Shown here: one piece after another, positions 7,630 through 16,399 of the stretch | Layout of the letters: every line of letters begins with the position of its first letter | Numbering within the stretch: position 1 is the first letter of the stretch | Notes under the pieces: model-generated | The model's input: only the letters and a program-made list of their open reading frames with translations | What the model was told of the DNA's origin: nothing | The model's database searches: none | Assembly (NCBI GenBank): GCA_934654605.1 | Contig: CAKUGH010000021.1 | Location: 1 to 24,433 of the forward strand | Source of the DNA: an uncultured Collinsella sp. | Lineage (GTDB): Bacteria > Actinomycetota > Coriobacteriia > Coriobacteriales > Coriobacteriaceae | Reading direction: 5' to 3' | Length of the DNA: 24,433 bases | Program-made: the position numbers and the translations under genes

Positions 7630-7923
7630 ATGAAGGCTTATGAACTGCTGTTCTTTGTTGACCCGTCGCTCGACCCCGAGACTCGTCTCGCTGTTATGAA
7701 GCGTATCGATACCACGATCGCTGAGGGCGCTGGCAAGGTCGACTCCGTTGACGAGTGGGGCAAGCGCAAGCTCGCCTACGAGATCAACGACCTCACCGAT
7801 GGTGACTACACCCTCATCAACTTCCACGCAGATCCTACCCAGATCGCCGAGCTTGATCGCGTCCTGCGCATCACCGACGCTGTGGTCCGCCACATGATCG
7901 TCCGTCGCGACGACCAGGAGTAA
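7630..7923 (+). CDS. rpsF: 30S ribosomal protein S6
   Basis: 97 residues from the ATG at 7630, which follows a near-perfect GAGGAGGTGA ribosome-binding site (7616-7625). A TTG at 7609 upstream in frame would put the ribosome-binding site inside the gene. The sequence M-K-A-Y-E-L-L-F-F-V-D-P opens the first S6 beta-strand. The conserved W-G-K-R-K-L-A-Y-E-I and R-V-L-R-I-T-D-A-V-V-R motifs follow. S6 binds S18 and 16S rRNA in the platform of the 30S subunit; here S18 is encoded two genes downstream. First gene of rpsF-ssb-rpsR-rplI. Confidence 0.97.
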   Translation: MKAYELLFFVDPSLDPETRLAVMKRIDTTIAEGAGKVDSVDEWGKRKLAYEINDLTDGDYTLINFHADPTQIAELDRVLRITDAVVRHMIVRRDDQE

Positions 7924-7971
7924 GACTGTCGTTTTGGACTGGGCTTGTGCCCCAAGAGGAAGTAGTGAGTT

Positions 7972-8427
7972 ATGAGCATCAATCGAGTGAACATCACCGG
8001 TAACCTCACGCGTGATCCCGAGCTGCGCGCCACCGCCGGCGGAACCCAGGTTCTGTCCTTTGGCGTCGCCGTGAACGATCGTCGCCGCAACCCGCAGACT
8101 GGCGAGTGGGAGGACTATCCCAACTTTGTCGACTGCACCATGTTCGGCACCCGCGCCGAGGCCGTGAGCCGTTTCCTGGCAAAGGGAAACAAGGTCGCGA
8201 TCGAGGGCAAGCTGCGCTACAGCTCTTGGGAGCGCGACGGCCAGCGCCGGAGCAAGCTTGAGGTCATCGTCGATGAGATCGAGTTTATGAGCTCCCGTGG
8301 TGGCCAGGGTGGCTACGACCAGGGCGGTTACGCCCCCGCAGCCCCTGCAGCGCCCGCACCGCGTCCTGCCGCACCGGTGGCTACGCCGCCCGCGGTCGAC
8401 GTCTACGATGAGGACATCCCGTTCTAA
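7972..8427 (+). CDS. ssb: Single-stranded DNA-binding protein
   Basis: 151 residues. SSB coats single-stranded DNA during replication and repair and recruits partner enzymes through its C-terminal tip. The N-terminal OB-fold (about 1-105) starts M-S-I-N-R-V-N-I-T-G-N-L-T-R-D-P-E-L and contains V-A-V-N-D-R and W-E-R-D-G-Q-R-R-S-K-L-E-V. A glycine- then Pro/Ala-rich linker (about 106-141) follows, ending in the acidic tip D-E-D-I-P-F used for protein contacts. The ribosome-binding site AGAGGAAG lies at about 7955-7962. It sits 48 nt after rpsF and 72 nt before rpsR, so the operon expresses a replication protein along with ribosomal proteins, a common arrangement. Confidence 0.97.
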   Translation: MSINRVNITGNLTRDPELRATAGGTQVLSFGVAVNDRRRNPQTGEWEDYPNFVDCTMFGTRAEAVSRFLAKGNKVAIEGKLRYSSWERDGQRRSKLEVIVDEIEFMSSRGGQGGYDQGGYAPAAPAAPAPRPAAPVATPPAVDVYDEDIPF

Positions 8428-8454
8428 GGGTTGTTCACCTATTTTTGAGTGAGA

Positions 8455-8480
8455 GGCGACTTTGGTTCGCCGAAGTTGCC
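8455..8480 (+). promoter_or_regulatory. Hairpin between ssb and rpsR
   Basis: ggcgactt (8455-8462) and aagttgcc (8473-8480) form an 8-bp stem with one G-U pair around a 10-nt loop. It ends 4 nt before the rpsR ribosome-binding site (gaaagg, 8485-8490). There is no U-tract, so it is more likely an RNA processing or translational control element than a terminator. Confidence 0.4.
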
Positions 8481-8499
8481 AAATGAAAGGTATTTTGAC

Positions 8500-8766
8500 A
8501 TGGCTAATGATTATTCTGCACGTCAGCCGCGTCGTAAGTACTGCCAGTTCTGCAAGGAGAACACTGAGTTCATCGACTATAAGGACACTCAGCTTCTCCG
8601 TAAGTACATGACCGACCGTGGCAAGATCAAGCCCCGTCGCGTCACTGGCGCTTGCACGCAGCATCAGCATGACATCGCCAACGCCATCAAGCGCGCCCGC
8701 GAGATGGCTCTCCTGCCGTACACCGTCCCCGTGGTTTCCTCTCGTGGCAACCGCGACCGCGGCTAA
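8500..8766 (+). CDS. rpsR: 30S ribosomal protein S18, zinc-ribbon (C+) type
   Basis: 88 residues from the ATG at 8500, with gaaagg 9 nt upstream. A GTG-type start 51 nt earlier in the same frame would add a sequence absent from S18 and would include the intergenic hairpin. The core [18 protein letters not shown] and [12 protein letters not shown] is classic S18. Cys15, Cys18, Cys52 and His55 form the predicted zinc site of the C+ form. The C-terminus (L-L-P-Y-T, then a short basic tail) is normal. It is 15 nt upstream of rplI. Confidence 0.96.
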   Translation: MANDYSARQPRRKYCQFCKENTEFIDYKDTQLLRKYMTDRGKIKPRRVTGACTQHQHDIANAIKRAREMALLPYTVPVVSSRGNRDRG

Positions 8767-8781
8767 GAAGGGAGACGCATC

Positions 8782-9321
8782 ATGAAGGTTATTCTTCTCG
8801 ATGAGATCAAGGGCAAGGGCGGCGAGGGTGACGTCGTAGAGGTCGCTCAGGGTTACGCTGAGAACTTCCTGTTCCCCAAGAAGCTCGCTGTTGCCGCCAC
8901 CAAGGGCAACCTCAAGCAGCTTGACGAGCGTCGCAACAACATCGCCAAGCGCGAGGCCGTCCGTCTGGCTACCGCCAACGAGACCAAGGCTGCCTTCGAG
9001 GGCAAGACGGTCACCGTTGACGTCAAGGTCGGCGACGAGGGCATCCTGTTTGGCTCCGTTACCGCCGCTATGATCGCTGACGCCATCAAGGCTCAGCTCG
9101 GTATGGACATCGACCGCAAGCGCGTCGAGCTCGGTAAGCCCATCAAGGTTGCCGGTGCCCACACCGTTGCCATCTCGCTGTACCGCGAGATCAAGGCCGA
9201 GGTTGTCGTTCTCGTCGGCGTTACCGCCGAGGAGCTCGCTGCCGAGGCTGAGGTCGAGGAGGCCGCTGAGGTCGCCGAGGCCGAGACCGCCGAGGTCGAG
9301 ACTGAGGCTGCTGCCGAGTAG
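8782..9321 (+). CDS. rplI: 50S ribosomal protein L9 with long acidic C-terminal tail
   Basis: 179 residues against about 148-150 in most bacteria. The N-terminal rRNA-binding domain is standard: M-K-V-I-L-L-D-E-I-K-G-K-G-G-E-G-D-V-V-E-V, then G-Y-A-E-N-F-L-F-P-K. The central helix spans about 41-75 and the C-terminal domain about 76-146 (L-F-G-S-V-T, H-T-V-A-I-S-L-Y). Residues about 147-179 are an extra Ala/Glu/Val tail with 13 Glu and no Lys or Arg. The ribosome-binding site AAGGGAG lies 7 nt before the ATG. L9 binds 23S rRNA at the base of the L1 stalk and affects frame maintenance. Last gene of the operon. Confidence 0.96.
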   Translation: MKVILLDEIKGKGGEGDVVEVAQGYAENFLFPKKLAVAATKGNLKQLDERRNNIAKREAVRLATANETKAAFEGKTVTVDVKVGDEGILFGSVTAAMIADAIKAQLGMDIDRKRVELGKPIKVAGAHTVAISLYREIKAEVVVLVGVTAEELAAEAEVEEAAEVAEAETAEVETEAAAE

Positions 9322-9355
9322 CATTTGCTGCGACGCAACAATCTTGTTCTAAGAA

Positions 9356-9386
9356 GGGCGCTCTGGGAGACCAGGGCGCCCTTTTG
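9356..9386 (+). terminator. Intrinsic terminator of the rpsF-rplI operon
   Basis: Arms 9356-9366 and 9371-9381 form an 11-bp stem with one G-U pair and a GAGA tetraloop, followed by TTTT, GC and a second T-run. It lies 34 nt after the rplI stop. Confidence 0.92.
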
Positions 9387-9545
9387 CTTTTTAGCGCTCT
9401 GCAAGTGCCATAGAAGACGATGCGGTGAGGTCTATTTGTGGGACCGTTCATCCGTTTCGTTCGGTGATGATTGCCAGGGCGCGGTCCGTTTTTGGACTGT
9501 GGCTGATACTATGGATGCTCGCAAGCGATATGAATGAGGATGCTC

Positions 9546-10937
9546 ATGGCATATGACGATAGGGAGACCGGGCTGACGGTTGAGGACCGTGGCTCCAAAT
9601 TGGGTCTTCCCCAAAACCAAGATGCAGAGGCCAACGTACTGGCCGCTATGCTGCTATCGCCCGAGGTGGTCGAAGAGGCCCAGGTCGAGCTGCAGCCCGA
9701 TGACTTCTACCGGCCCATTCATAAGACCATCTATACCGCGATGGTCGATATGTACAACAGCCGCATTCCCATCGACTCCATCTCGCTGATCGATTACCTG
9801 CGCAGCATCAACAAGCTCGATGCCGTGGGCGGCGAGGCGTACATTTTGGAGCTGATGGGCCAGACCCTGTCGCTCGTGAACTGGCAACACCACGCCGCCA
9901 TCGTTCGCCGCGACTCGATGCTGCGCGAGCTGATCGGCGCCACCAACGAAATCAACGCGCTGGCCTATAACGCCCCCACCGACACCAAGGAAGTCGTGGA
10001 GCTGGCCGAGAGCAAGCTGCTCAAGGTCACGGCGCGCGAGGTCAAGTCGAGCTATAAGACGCTGACCGAGTTTATGGTCGAGGCGTATAACGAGGCCGAG
10101 GAAGTGTGCCAGGCGGGCGGCCAGGCCGCGGGCGTGCCCACGGGCTTCCCGTCGCTCGACCGCATGCTCATGGGTTTCCGCGAGGGCCAGCTCATCATCA
10201 TCGGCGCCCGCCCTGCCGTGGGTAAGACCTCGTTCGCTCTCAACTTGGCGCTCAACGCTGCCGCTGCGGGCTATACCGTCGGCTTCTTCTCGCTGGAGAT
10301 GTCGGGCAAAGAAATTGCCCAGCGCCTGATTTGCGCCTATGCCATGATCTCGATCAGTGACTTCCGCATGGGTCGCATTAGTCCCGAGCAGTGGGCCAAC
10401 ATCAACGAGGCCACGCAGACCTTGTCCAAGCTCGATATTCTGATCGACGACACGCCCGGCACCACGGTGACCGAGATCCGCGCCAAGAGCCGCCGCATGC
10501 TCCATAACAAGGAGAAAGCCATCATCATTCTTGACTACCTGCAGCTGGTGAGTCCGCCGCCAGGACGCCGTTCCGAGAGCCGTACCGTCGAGGTTTCGGA
10601 GATGTCGCGTGGACTGAAGATCATGGCCAAGGAGCTCAAGATCCCGCTCATAGCGCTGTCGCAGCTGTCGCGTCAGGTCGAATCCCGTACTGGCAAGCGC
10701 CCGCAGCTTTCCGACCTGCGCGAATCGGGCTCTATCGAGCAGGACGCCGATATCGTTATGTTCTTGGACCGCTCCGCCGACGAGGCCGAGGCCTCGCGCG
10801 ACGATCGACCCGACGAGGGCGTCACGCGTATCGTCGTGGCCAAGAACCGTTCGGGCCCGATCGGTGACGTCGACCTGATGTTCCTGCCGGCATCCACCAA
10901 GTTCTATGAGCTTGATGGGGCGCATACCGAGGAGTAG
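9546..10937 (+). CDS. dnaB: Replicative DNA helicase DnaB
   Basis: 463 residues from the ATG at 9546, chosen because GAGGA (9536-9540) lies 5 nt upstream; an in-frame ATG at 9534 has no ribosome-binding site. DnaB is the hexameric helicase that unwinds the replication fork and binds primase. The N-terminal domain starts L-P-Q-N-Q-D-A-E-A-N-V-L-A-A-M-L-L. The RecA-like domain has G-A-R-P-A-V-G-K-T-S (220-229, Walker A), F-F-S-L-E-M-S, I-I-L-D-Y-L-Q-L (about 327-334, Walker B) and L-S-Q-L-S-R-Q-V-E. It also has P-Q-L-S-D-L-R-E-S-G-S-I-E-Q-D-A-D with the arginine finger region. No intein or other insertion interrupts these motifs. The upstream rplI terminator implies a separate promoter, which I could not pin down. 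Confidence 0.97.
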   Translation: MAYDDRETGLTVEDRGSKLGLPQNQDAEANVLAAMLLSPEVVEEAQVELQPDDFYRPIHKTIYTAMVDMYNSRIPIDSISLIDYLRSINKLDAVGGEAYILELMGQTLSLVNWQHHAAIVRRDSMLRELIGATNEINALAYNAPTDTKEVVELAESKLLKVTAREVKSSYKTLTEFMVEAYNEAEEVCQAGGQAAGVPTGFPSLDRMLMGFREGQLIIIGARPAVGKTSFALNLALNAAAAGYTVGFFSLEMSGKEIAQRLICAYAMISISDFRMGRISPEQWANINEATQTLSKLDILIDDTPGTTVTEIRAKSRRMLHNKEKAIIILDYLQLVSPPPGRRSESRTVEVSEMSRGLKIMAKELKIPLIALSQLSRQVESRTGKRPQLSDLRESGSIEQDADIVMFLDRSADEAEASRDDRPDEGVTRIVVAKNRSGPIGDVDLMFLPASTKFYELDGAHTEE

Positions 10938-10964
10938 GACAGGCGCCCGTTGCACGGGTATACT
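10936..10964 (+). promoter_or_regulatory. purA: Candidate purA promoter
   Basis: TATACT at 10959-10964 is a strong -10 box. AGGACA at 10936-10941 is a partial -35 box with 17-nt spacing and overlaps the dnaB stop codon. The start of transcription would be about 10971, giving a leader of some 58 nt before purA. Confidence 0.5.
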
Positions 10965-11019
10965 GGGAATGTTTTGTGCTTCTGCGCGCTTGTGACGCGT
11001 AGACAGTCCATGAATGTAA

Positions 11020-12315
<1,296 letters not shown>

Positions 12316-12336
12316 TCGGTCTTTACGGTTATTGCG

Positions 12337-12378
12337 ATATACCCCTTTGCAGCCCAAGAGGGCGGCCGAGGGGTATAT
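12337..12378 (+). terminator. Long hairpin between purA and purD, terminator-like
   Basis: atataccCCT-type arms at 12337-12346 and 12369-12378 form a perfect 10-bp stem. Inside it, gccc and gggc (12352-12355, 12360-12363) can pair around a small loop. It is followed by only a weak T-rich stretch (ttgctt), so termination may be partial. It lies 22 nt after the purA stop. Confidence 0.55.
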
Positions 12379-12390
12379 TTGCTTGTAATG

Positions 12391-12411
12391 GGCCCGCATG
12401 GTTGGCGGGCC
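12391..12411 (+). promoter_or_regulatory. Leader hairpin ahead of purD
   Basis: ggcccgc (12391-12397) and gcgggcc (12405-12411) form a perfect 7-bp GC stem with a 7-nt loop, 10 nt before the purD ribosome-binding site. It could influence purD translation; no known purine riboswitch pattern is visible. Confidence 0.35.
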
Positions 12412-12434
12412 GTTCATCCATAGAGGAGGCACCC

Positions 12435-13739
12435 TTGAAGGCGGACACTCAAACCATCGACATCCTGTTGTTGGGCAGCGGCGGCCGCGAGCATGCTTTG
12501 GCAGCAAAGCTCGCAGCATCACCGCGCGCCGGCAAGCTCTACATCGCGCCGGGCAACGGCGGCACCGCGAGTTGTGGCGAGAACGTTGTTCTCGACGATT
12601 GCGATCCTGCAGCCGTGGCGGCGTTTGCCCAGAGCCACGGATGCGGACTCGTGGTGATTGGCCCCGAGGCTCCGCTCGTGGCGGGCGTGGCCGACGCCGT
12701 GCGCGCGGCGGGTATTCCCTGCTTTGGCCCGGGTGCCGAGGGCGCCCAGATGGAGGGCTCCAAGCTGTTCTCAAAGCAGCTCATGGAGCGTGCGGGCATT
12801 CCGACGGCTGCCTATGGCTCGTTTACCGATGAGGCCTCGGCGCTTGCCTATGTGCGCGAGCAGGGCGCCCCGCTGGTCGTGAAGGCCGACGGTCTTGCCG
12901 CGGGCAAGGGCGTTATCGTGGCGACCGAGCTTGAGCAGGCCGAGGAGGCCGTGCGCGAGTGCTTTGGCGGCACCTTTGGTGACGCCGGCAACACCGTGGT
13001 CATTGAGGAGATGCTGGTTGGCCCCGAGTGTTCGCTGCTGGCCTTTACCGACGGCAAGACCGTGCGCCCCATGGCTACCTCGCAGGACCACAAGCGCGCG
13101 CTCGAGGGCGATCTGGGCCCCAACACCGGTGGCATGGGCGTCTACAGCCCGGTGCCCATCGTGACTGACGAGGAGCACGCCACCATGGTGGCGGTTATGG
13201 AGCAGACCGTGGCCGAGCTCGCTGCCGAGGGTATCGACTACCGCGGTTGTCTGTACGGCGGCTTTATGCTCACCCCCGCTGGTCCCAAGGTGCTGGAGTT
13301 CAACGCCCGCTTTGGCGATCCCGAGACGCAGGTCGTGCTGCCGCGTCTTAAGAACGATCTGGTCGAGGTCATGCTGGCCTGCGCCAACTGCGAGCTCGAT
13401 CAGATTGAGCTCGACTGGCGTGACGAGTGGGCCGTGGCCGTGGTCCTGACGAGCGCGGGCTACCCCGGCAGCTACGAGAAGGGCAAGGTCATCACCGGTA
13501 TTGAGGACGCCGAGGCCATGGAGAACGTGACCGTGTACCATGCCGGCACCGCTGTGGTGGACGGTCAGCTTGTGACCAACGGTGGCCGTGTGCTTGCCGT
13601 GACTGCCCTGGGTAATACGTTTGAGAGCGCTCGCAACCTTGCCTACGAGGCCTGCGAGAAGATTGATTTTGAGGGCAAGACCCTGCGTCACGACATTGGT
13701 CTGCGCGCGCTGCGCGGCCGCGACGCCTGGGATGCCTAA
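12435..13739 (+). CDS. purD: Phosphoribosylamine-glycine ligase (GAR synthetase)
   Basis: 434 residues from the TTG at 12435, placed 5 nt after AGAGGAGG (12422-12429). The frame continues upstream, but that sequence overlaps the leader hairpin and the ribosome-binding site. PurD couples phosphoribosylamine and glycine with ATP in the second step of purine synthesis. The N-terminal domain starts I-L-L-L-G-S-G-G-R-E-H-A-L-A. The ATP-grasp part has P-L-V-V-K-A-D-G-L-A-A-G-K-G-V, P-N-T-G-G-M-G-V-Y-S-P, and V-L-E-F-N-A-R-F-G-D-P-E-T-Q with the metal-binding residues. The C-terminus has the usual strand pair and G-R-V-L-A-V-T-A-L-G. It is 21 nt upstream of the NUDIX gene. Confidence 0.96.
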   Translation: MKADTQTIDILLLGSGGREHALAAKLAASPRAGKLYIAPGNGGTASCGENVVLDDCDPAAVAAFAQSHGCGLVVIGPEAPLVAGVADAVRAAGIPCFGPGAEGAQMEGSKLFSKQLMERAGIPTAAYGSFTDEASALAYVREQGAPLVVKADGLAAGKGVIVATELEQAEEAVRECFGGTFGDAGNTVVIEEMLVGPECSLLAFTDGKTVRPMATSQDHKRALEGDLGPNTGGMGVYSPVPIVTDEEHATMVAVMEQTVAELAAEGIDYRGCLYGGFMLTPAGPKVLEFNARFGDPETQVVLPRLKNDLVEVMLACANCELDQIELDWRDEWAVAVVLTSAGYPGSYEKGKVITGIEDAEAMENVTVYHAGTAVVDGQLVTNGGRVLAVTALGNTFESARNLAYEACEKIDFEGKTLRHDIGLRALRGRDAWDA

Positions 13740-13760
13740 AATCCGAGAGGAATGAGACGG

Positions 13761-14456
13761 ATGGACGAGAAGAACGAAGAGCTCGTGGATGCGCAGATCG
13801 TCGAGCAGGACGGTCGCACGTATGGGCATGCCGAGGGCGAGCCCGGTGGCGAGGTCGTCGATGAGCCGATGCTGATGCTGGGCGACGACGACCCGCACGA
13901 TGCCGAGCTGCACGAGAAGATTCTTTCGGAGGAGTGCGCCTGGAAAGGCAAGATCCTCGACGTCCACCGTCTTGAGGTTGAGCTGCCCAACGGCCATCGC
14001 AGCGCCCGCGATATCATTCGCCATCCGGGCGCGGCGGCCGTCGTGGCACTGACCGAGAGCGGCAAGATCGTGCTGGTGCGTCAGTACCGCACCGCCATTG
14101 ACCGCGTGACGGTCGAGATTCCCGCCGGCAAGCTCGATCCGGGCGAGGATCCGCTCGATTGCGCCAAGCGCGAGCTGCACGAGGAGACGGGCTTTAGGGC
14201 AGGACGCATCCGCTTTTTGACGTCGATCGTCACGACCTGCGGCTTCTGCGACGAGATCATTCACATCTACTTGGCTACGAAGCTCGAGTTCGACGCGCCC
14301 AACCCCGACGACGATGAGTTCGTCAACGTTGACCTGGTGCCGCTGCACGAGCTGATCGACGCCGTGCTCGACGGCAAGATCGAAGACGCCAAGACCGTCG
14401 TGGGCGCCTTGGCGTGCGACAGCATCGCGCATCGCCTGGGTGGGGCTGAGTTGTAA
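13761..14456 (+). CDS. NUDIX hydrolase, ADP-ribose pyrophosphatase type
   Basis: 231 residues from the ATG at 13761, because GAGAGG at 13745-13750 is only 1 nt from the alternative ATG at 13752 but 10 nt from this one. The first 50 residues are an acidic extension not needed for the fold. The NUDIX box is complete at about 123-145: G-K-L-D-P-G-E, seven residues, then R-E-L-H-E-E-T-G-F. Upstream V-L-V-R-Q-Y-R and V-E-I-P-A-G-K are characteristic of the ADP-ribose pyrophosphatase (NudF/YqkG) subgroup, which cleaves ADP-ribose to AMP and ribose 5-phosphate. The exact substrate is inferred from subgroup motifs. Probable operon with purD (21-nt gap); there is no functional link beyond nucleotide metabolism. 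Confidence 0.9.
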   Translation: MDEKNEELVDAQIVEQDGRTYGHAEGEPGGEVVDEPMLMLGDDDPHDAELHEKILSEECAWKGKILDVHRLEVELPNGHRSARDIIRHPGAAAVVALTESGKIVLVRQYRTAIDRVTVEIPAGKLDPGEDPLDCAKRELHEETGFRAGRIRFLTSIVTTCGFCDEIIHIYLATKLEFDAPNPDDDEFVNVDLVPLHELIDAVLDGKIEDAKTVVGALACDSIAHRLGGAEL

Positions 14457-14466
14457 CGAGCGGATT

Positions 14467-14578
14467 GGCCCTGGGACAAAATAATCAGTAGTGTATGTCC
14501 CAGGTGTGAGAGTCGTAATGAGTTTGTTGCCGCAGGCGACCCTGGGACAAACACTACTGATTATTTTGTCCCAGGGCC
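14467..14578. repeat. 112-bp composite inverted-repeat element A (REPIN-like)
   Basis: Two 38-nt arms, 14467-14504 and 14541-14578, are reverse complements with a single mismatch (at 14495). They are separated by a 36-nt spacer without notable structure. Each arm is itself bounded by complementary 8-11-mers (cctgggaca ... tgtcccagg), so each can fold alone as a hairpin whose loop is complementary to the other's. It fills most of the gap between the NUDIX and ABC transporter genes. The design matches that of element B at 17414-17526, although their sequences are unrelated. Confidence 0.93.
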
Positions 14579-14607
14579 TTGCGTTGTTGTTAATCCCCGA
14601 GGACTGC

Positions 14608-16380
14608 ATGTTTAAGCGTTTTCTTTCGTACTACAAGCCCCAGATGGGGCTTTTTGTTGCCGATACTGTTTGCGCTCTGGTGCTTGCTGCTATTGACCTG
14701 GCGTTTCCTATCATTCTGCGCAATCTGACCGGTGGGCTCTTCACCCAAGGCCAGGCTGCCATTATGCAGGCGCTCGGCATGATTGCGGTGGGCCTGGTAC
14801 TGATGTATGCCATCCGTTGCGCCTGCCGCTACTTTGTAAGCTATTGGGGACATGTGATGGGCGCGCGCATGGAGTCCAAGATGCGCGAGGACCTGTTCGA
14901 TCAGTACGAGCGCTTTAGCTTTGCGTACTTCGATCGCAACAGCTCGGGCGACATGATGAGCCGCGTGGTCAACGACCTGTTCGATATCTGCGAGGCAGCA
15001 CACCACGTGCCCGAGTGGATTATCATCTGCGGCATCGAGATTATTGGCTCGTTTGTGATTCTGTTTACCATCGCGCCGGTGCTGGCGCTTGCCATGGCTG
15101 TGGTGACGGCGGCGTTCGCGGTCATCATGTTTTGGCAGAACATGCGCATGCGCGAGGTCTTTAGCGACAACCGCAAAAAGATCAGCGGCATCAATGCGCA
15201 GCTGCAGGACTCGCTGGCGGGCATGCGCGTGGTCAAGAGCTTCGCGAATGAGGAGACCGAGCGCTCCAAGTTCCGCGCCTCCAACAATCGCTATCTTTCG
15301 TCCAAGGAGAACATGTATCACGCCATGGGCGTTTACACCGCAACGTATGGCCTGCTCTCGGGCGTGCTGTACGTGATCGTGGTCCTGCTGGGCGGTTGGC
15401 TGGTTGCCCAGGGTCAGTTGCAGGCGGTCGACATGGCGACCTTCGCACTCTATATCTCGTTGTTCTGCACCCCGCTCGAGACGCTCGTCAATTCGGCGGA
15501 GATGTACCAGAAGGCCATTGCCGGGTTTAAACGCATGGACGAGGTACTTTCGACCGCGCCGGATATTCAGGATAAGCCGGGCGCCGCGGACCTGCAGGTC
15601 ACGGCCGGTGCCGTGGACTACCGCGACGTGTGCTTTAGCTACGAGGACGTTGAGCTGGGTGGCGGCGACGCCGACGAGCGTCCTGTTATCGACCATATGG
15701 ACCTGTCCATCAAGCCCGGGCAGACGATTGCACTGGTTGGTCCCTCGGGTGGCGGCAAGTCTACGACGTGTTCGCTGCTGCCACGCTTTTACGACGTAGC
15801 TGCCGGATCCATTCGCATCGACGGTCAGGACGTGCGCGATGTGACGCAGCAGAGCCTGCGTCGCGCCATCGGCCTGGTGCAGCAGGACGTTTACCTGTTC
15901 GATGGCACGATCGGCGAGAACATCGCCTACGGCAAGCCGGGTGCCACGGCGGAAGAGATCGCCGAGGCTGCCCGCCGTGCCAACATTGACGCCTTCATCG
16001 AATCGCTGCCGCAGGGCTACGACACCGTGGTGGGCGAGCGCGGCAGCCGTCTTTCGGGCGGCCAGAAGCAGCGCGTAGCCATTGCGCGCGTGTTCCTCAA
16101 GAATCCCAAGATCCTTATCCTGGACGAGGCGACGAGTGCTTTGGATAACGAGAGCGAGGAGGCAGTCCAGGAGTCGCTTGAGCGCCTGGCGCACGGCCGC
16201 ACCACGATTATCATCGCCCATCGCCTCTCGACCATTAAACATGCCGACGAGATTGCGACCGTCGAGCATGGTCGCGTTGTGGAACGTGGCACGCACGAGC
16301 AGCTTCTCGCCCGCGGCGGCACCTATGCCCGTTACTATCGAATGCAGTTCGAAGGTGCGCGTGCGCACGAGCTCGACTAA
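14608..16380 (+). CDS. ABC transporter, fused permease and ATP-binding half-transporter (MsbA/LmrA type)
   Basis: 590 residues from the ATG at 14608, with GAGGA 4 nt upstream. A longer frame from 14491 runs through element A and is rejected. The N-terminal half (about 1-310) has six hydrophobic segments and the linker motif Q-L-Q-D-S-L-A-G-M-R-V-V-K-S-F-A typical of type IV exporters. The nucleotide-binding domain has G-P-S-G-G-G-K-S-T (378-386, Walker A), Q-Q-D-V-Y-L-F-D-G-T-I (Q-loop region), L-S-G-G-Q (482-486), I-L-I-L-D-E-A (502-508, Walker B) and I-I-I-A-H-R-L-S-T-I (H-loop). All catalytic residues are present. No partner half-transporter is adjacent, so it probably acts as a homodimer. 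Cargo cannot be deduced: no peptidase domain, precursor peptide or resistance gene is next to it. Confidence 0.95.
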   Translation: MFKRFLSYYKPQMGLFVADTVCALVLAAIDLAFPIILRNLTGGLFTQGQAAIMQALGMIAVGLVLMYAIRCACRYFVSYWGHVMGARMESKMREDLFDQYERFSFAYFDRNSSGDMMSRVVNDLFDICEAAHHVPEWIIICGIEIIGSFVILFTIAPVLALAMAVVTAAFAVIMFWQNMRMREVFSDNRKKISGINAQLQDSLAGMRVVKSFANEETERSKFRASNNRYLSSKENMYHAMGVYTATYGLLSGVLYVIVVLLGGWLVAQGQLQAVDMATFALYISLFCTPLETLVNSAEMYQKAIAGFKRMDEVLSTAPDIQDKPGAADLQVTAGAVDYRDVCFSYEDVELGGGDADERPVIDHMDLSIKPGQTIALVGPSGGGKSTTCSLLPRFYDVAAGSIRIDGQDVRDVTQQSLRRAIGLVQQDVYLFDGTIGENIAYGKPGATAEEIAEAARRANIDAFIESLPQGYDTVVGERGSRLSGGQKQRVAIARVFLKNPKILILDEATSALDNESEEAVQESLERLAHGRTTIIIAHRLSTIKHADEIATVEHGRVVERGTHEQLLARGGTYARYYRMQFEGARAHELD

Positions 16381-16399
16381 TTGATATGACAGGAAGTTT

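Noticed and set aside
9386..9545. Promoter boxes for dnaB
   Set aside because: TTGGAC and several TA-rich hexamers are present but none has 16-18-nt spacing, so no promoter is called.
14491..14607. Upstream start for the ABC transporter
   Set aside because: It would translate through element A; the ATG at 14608 has its own ribosome-binding site and matches the usual N-terminus of such transporters.
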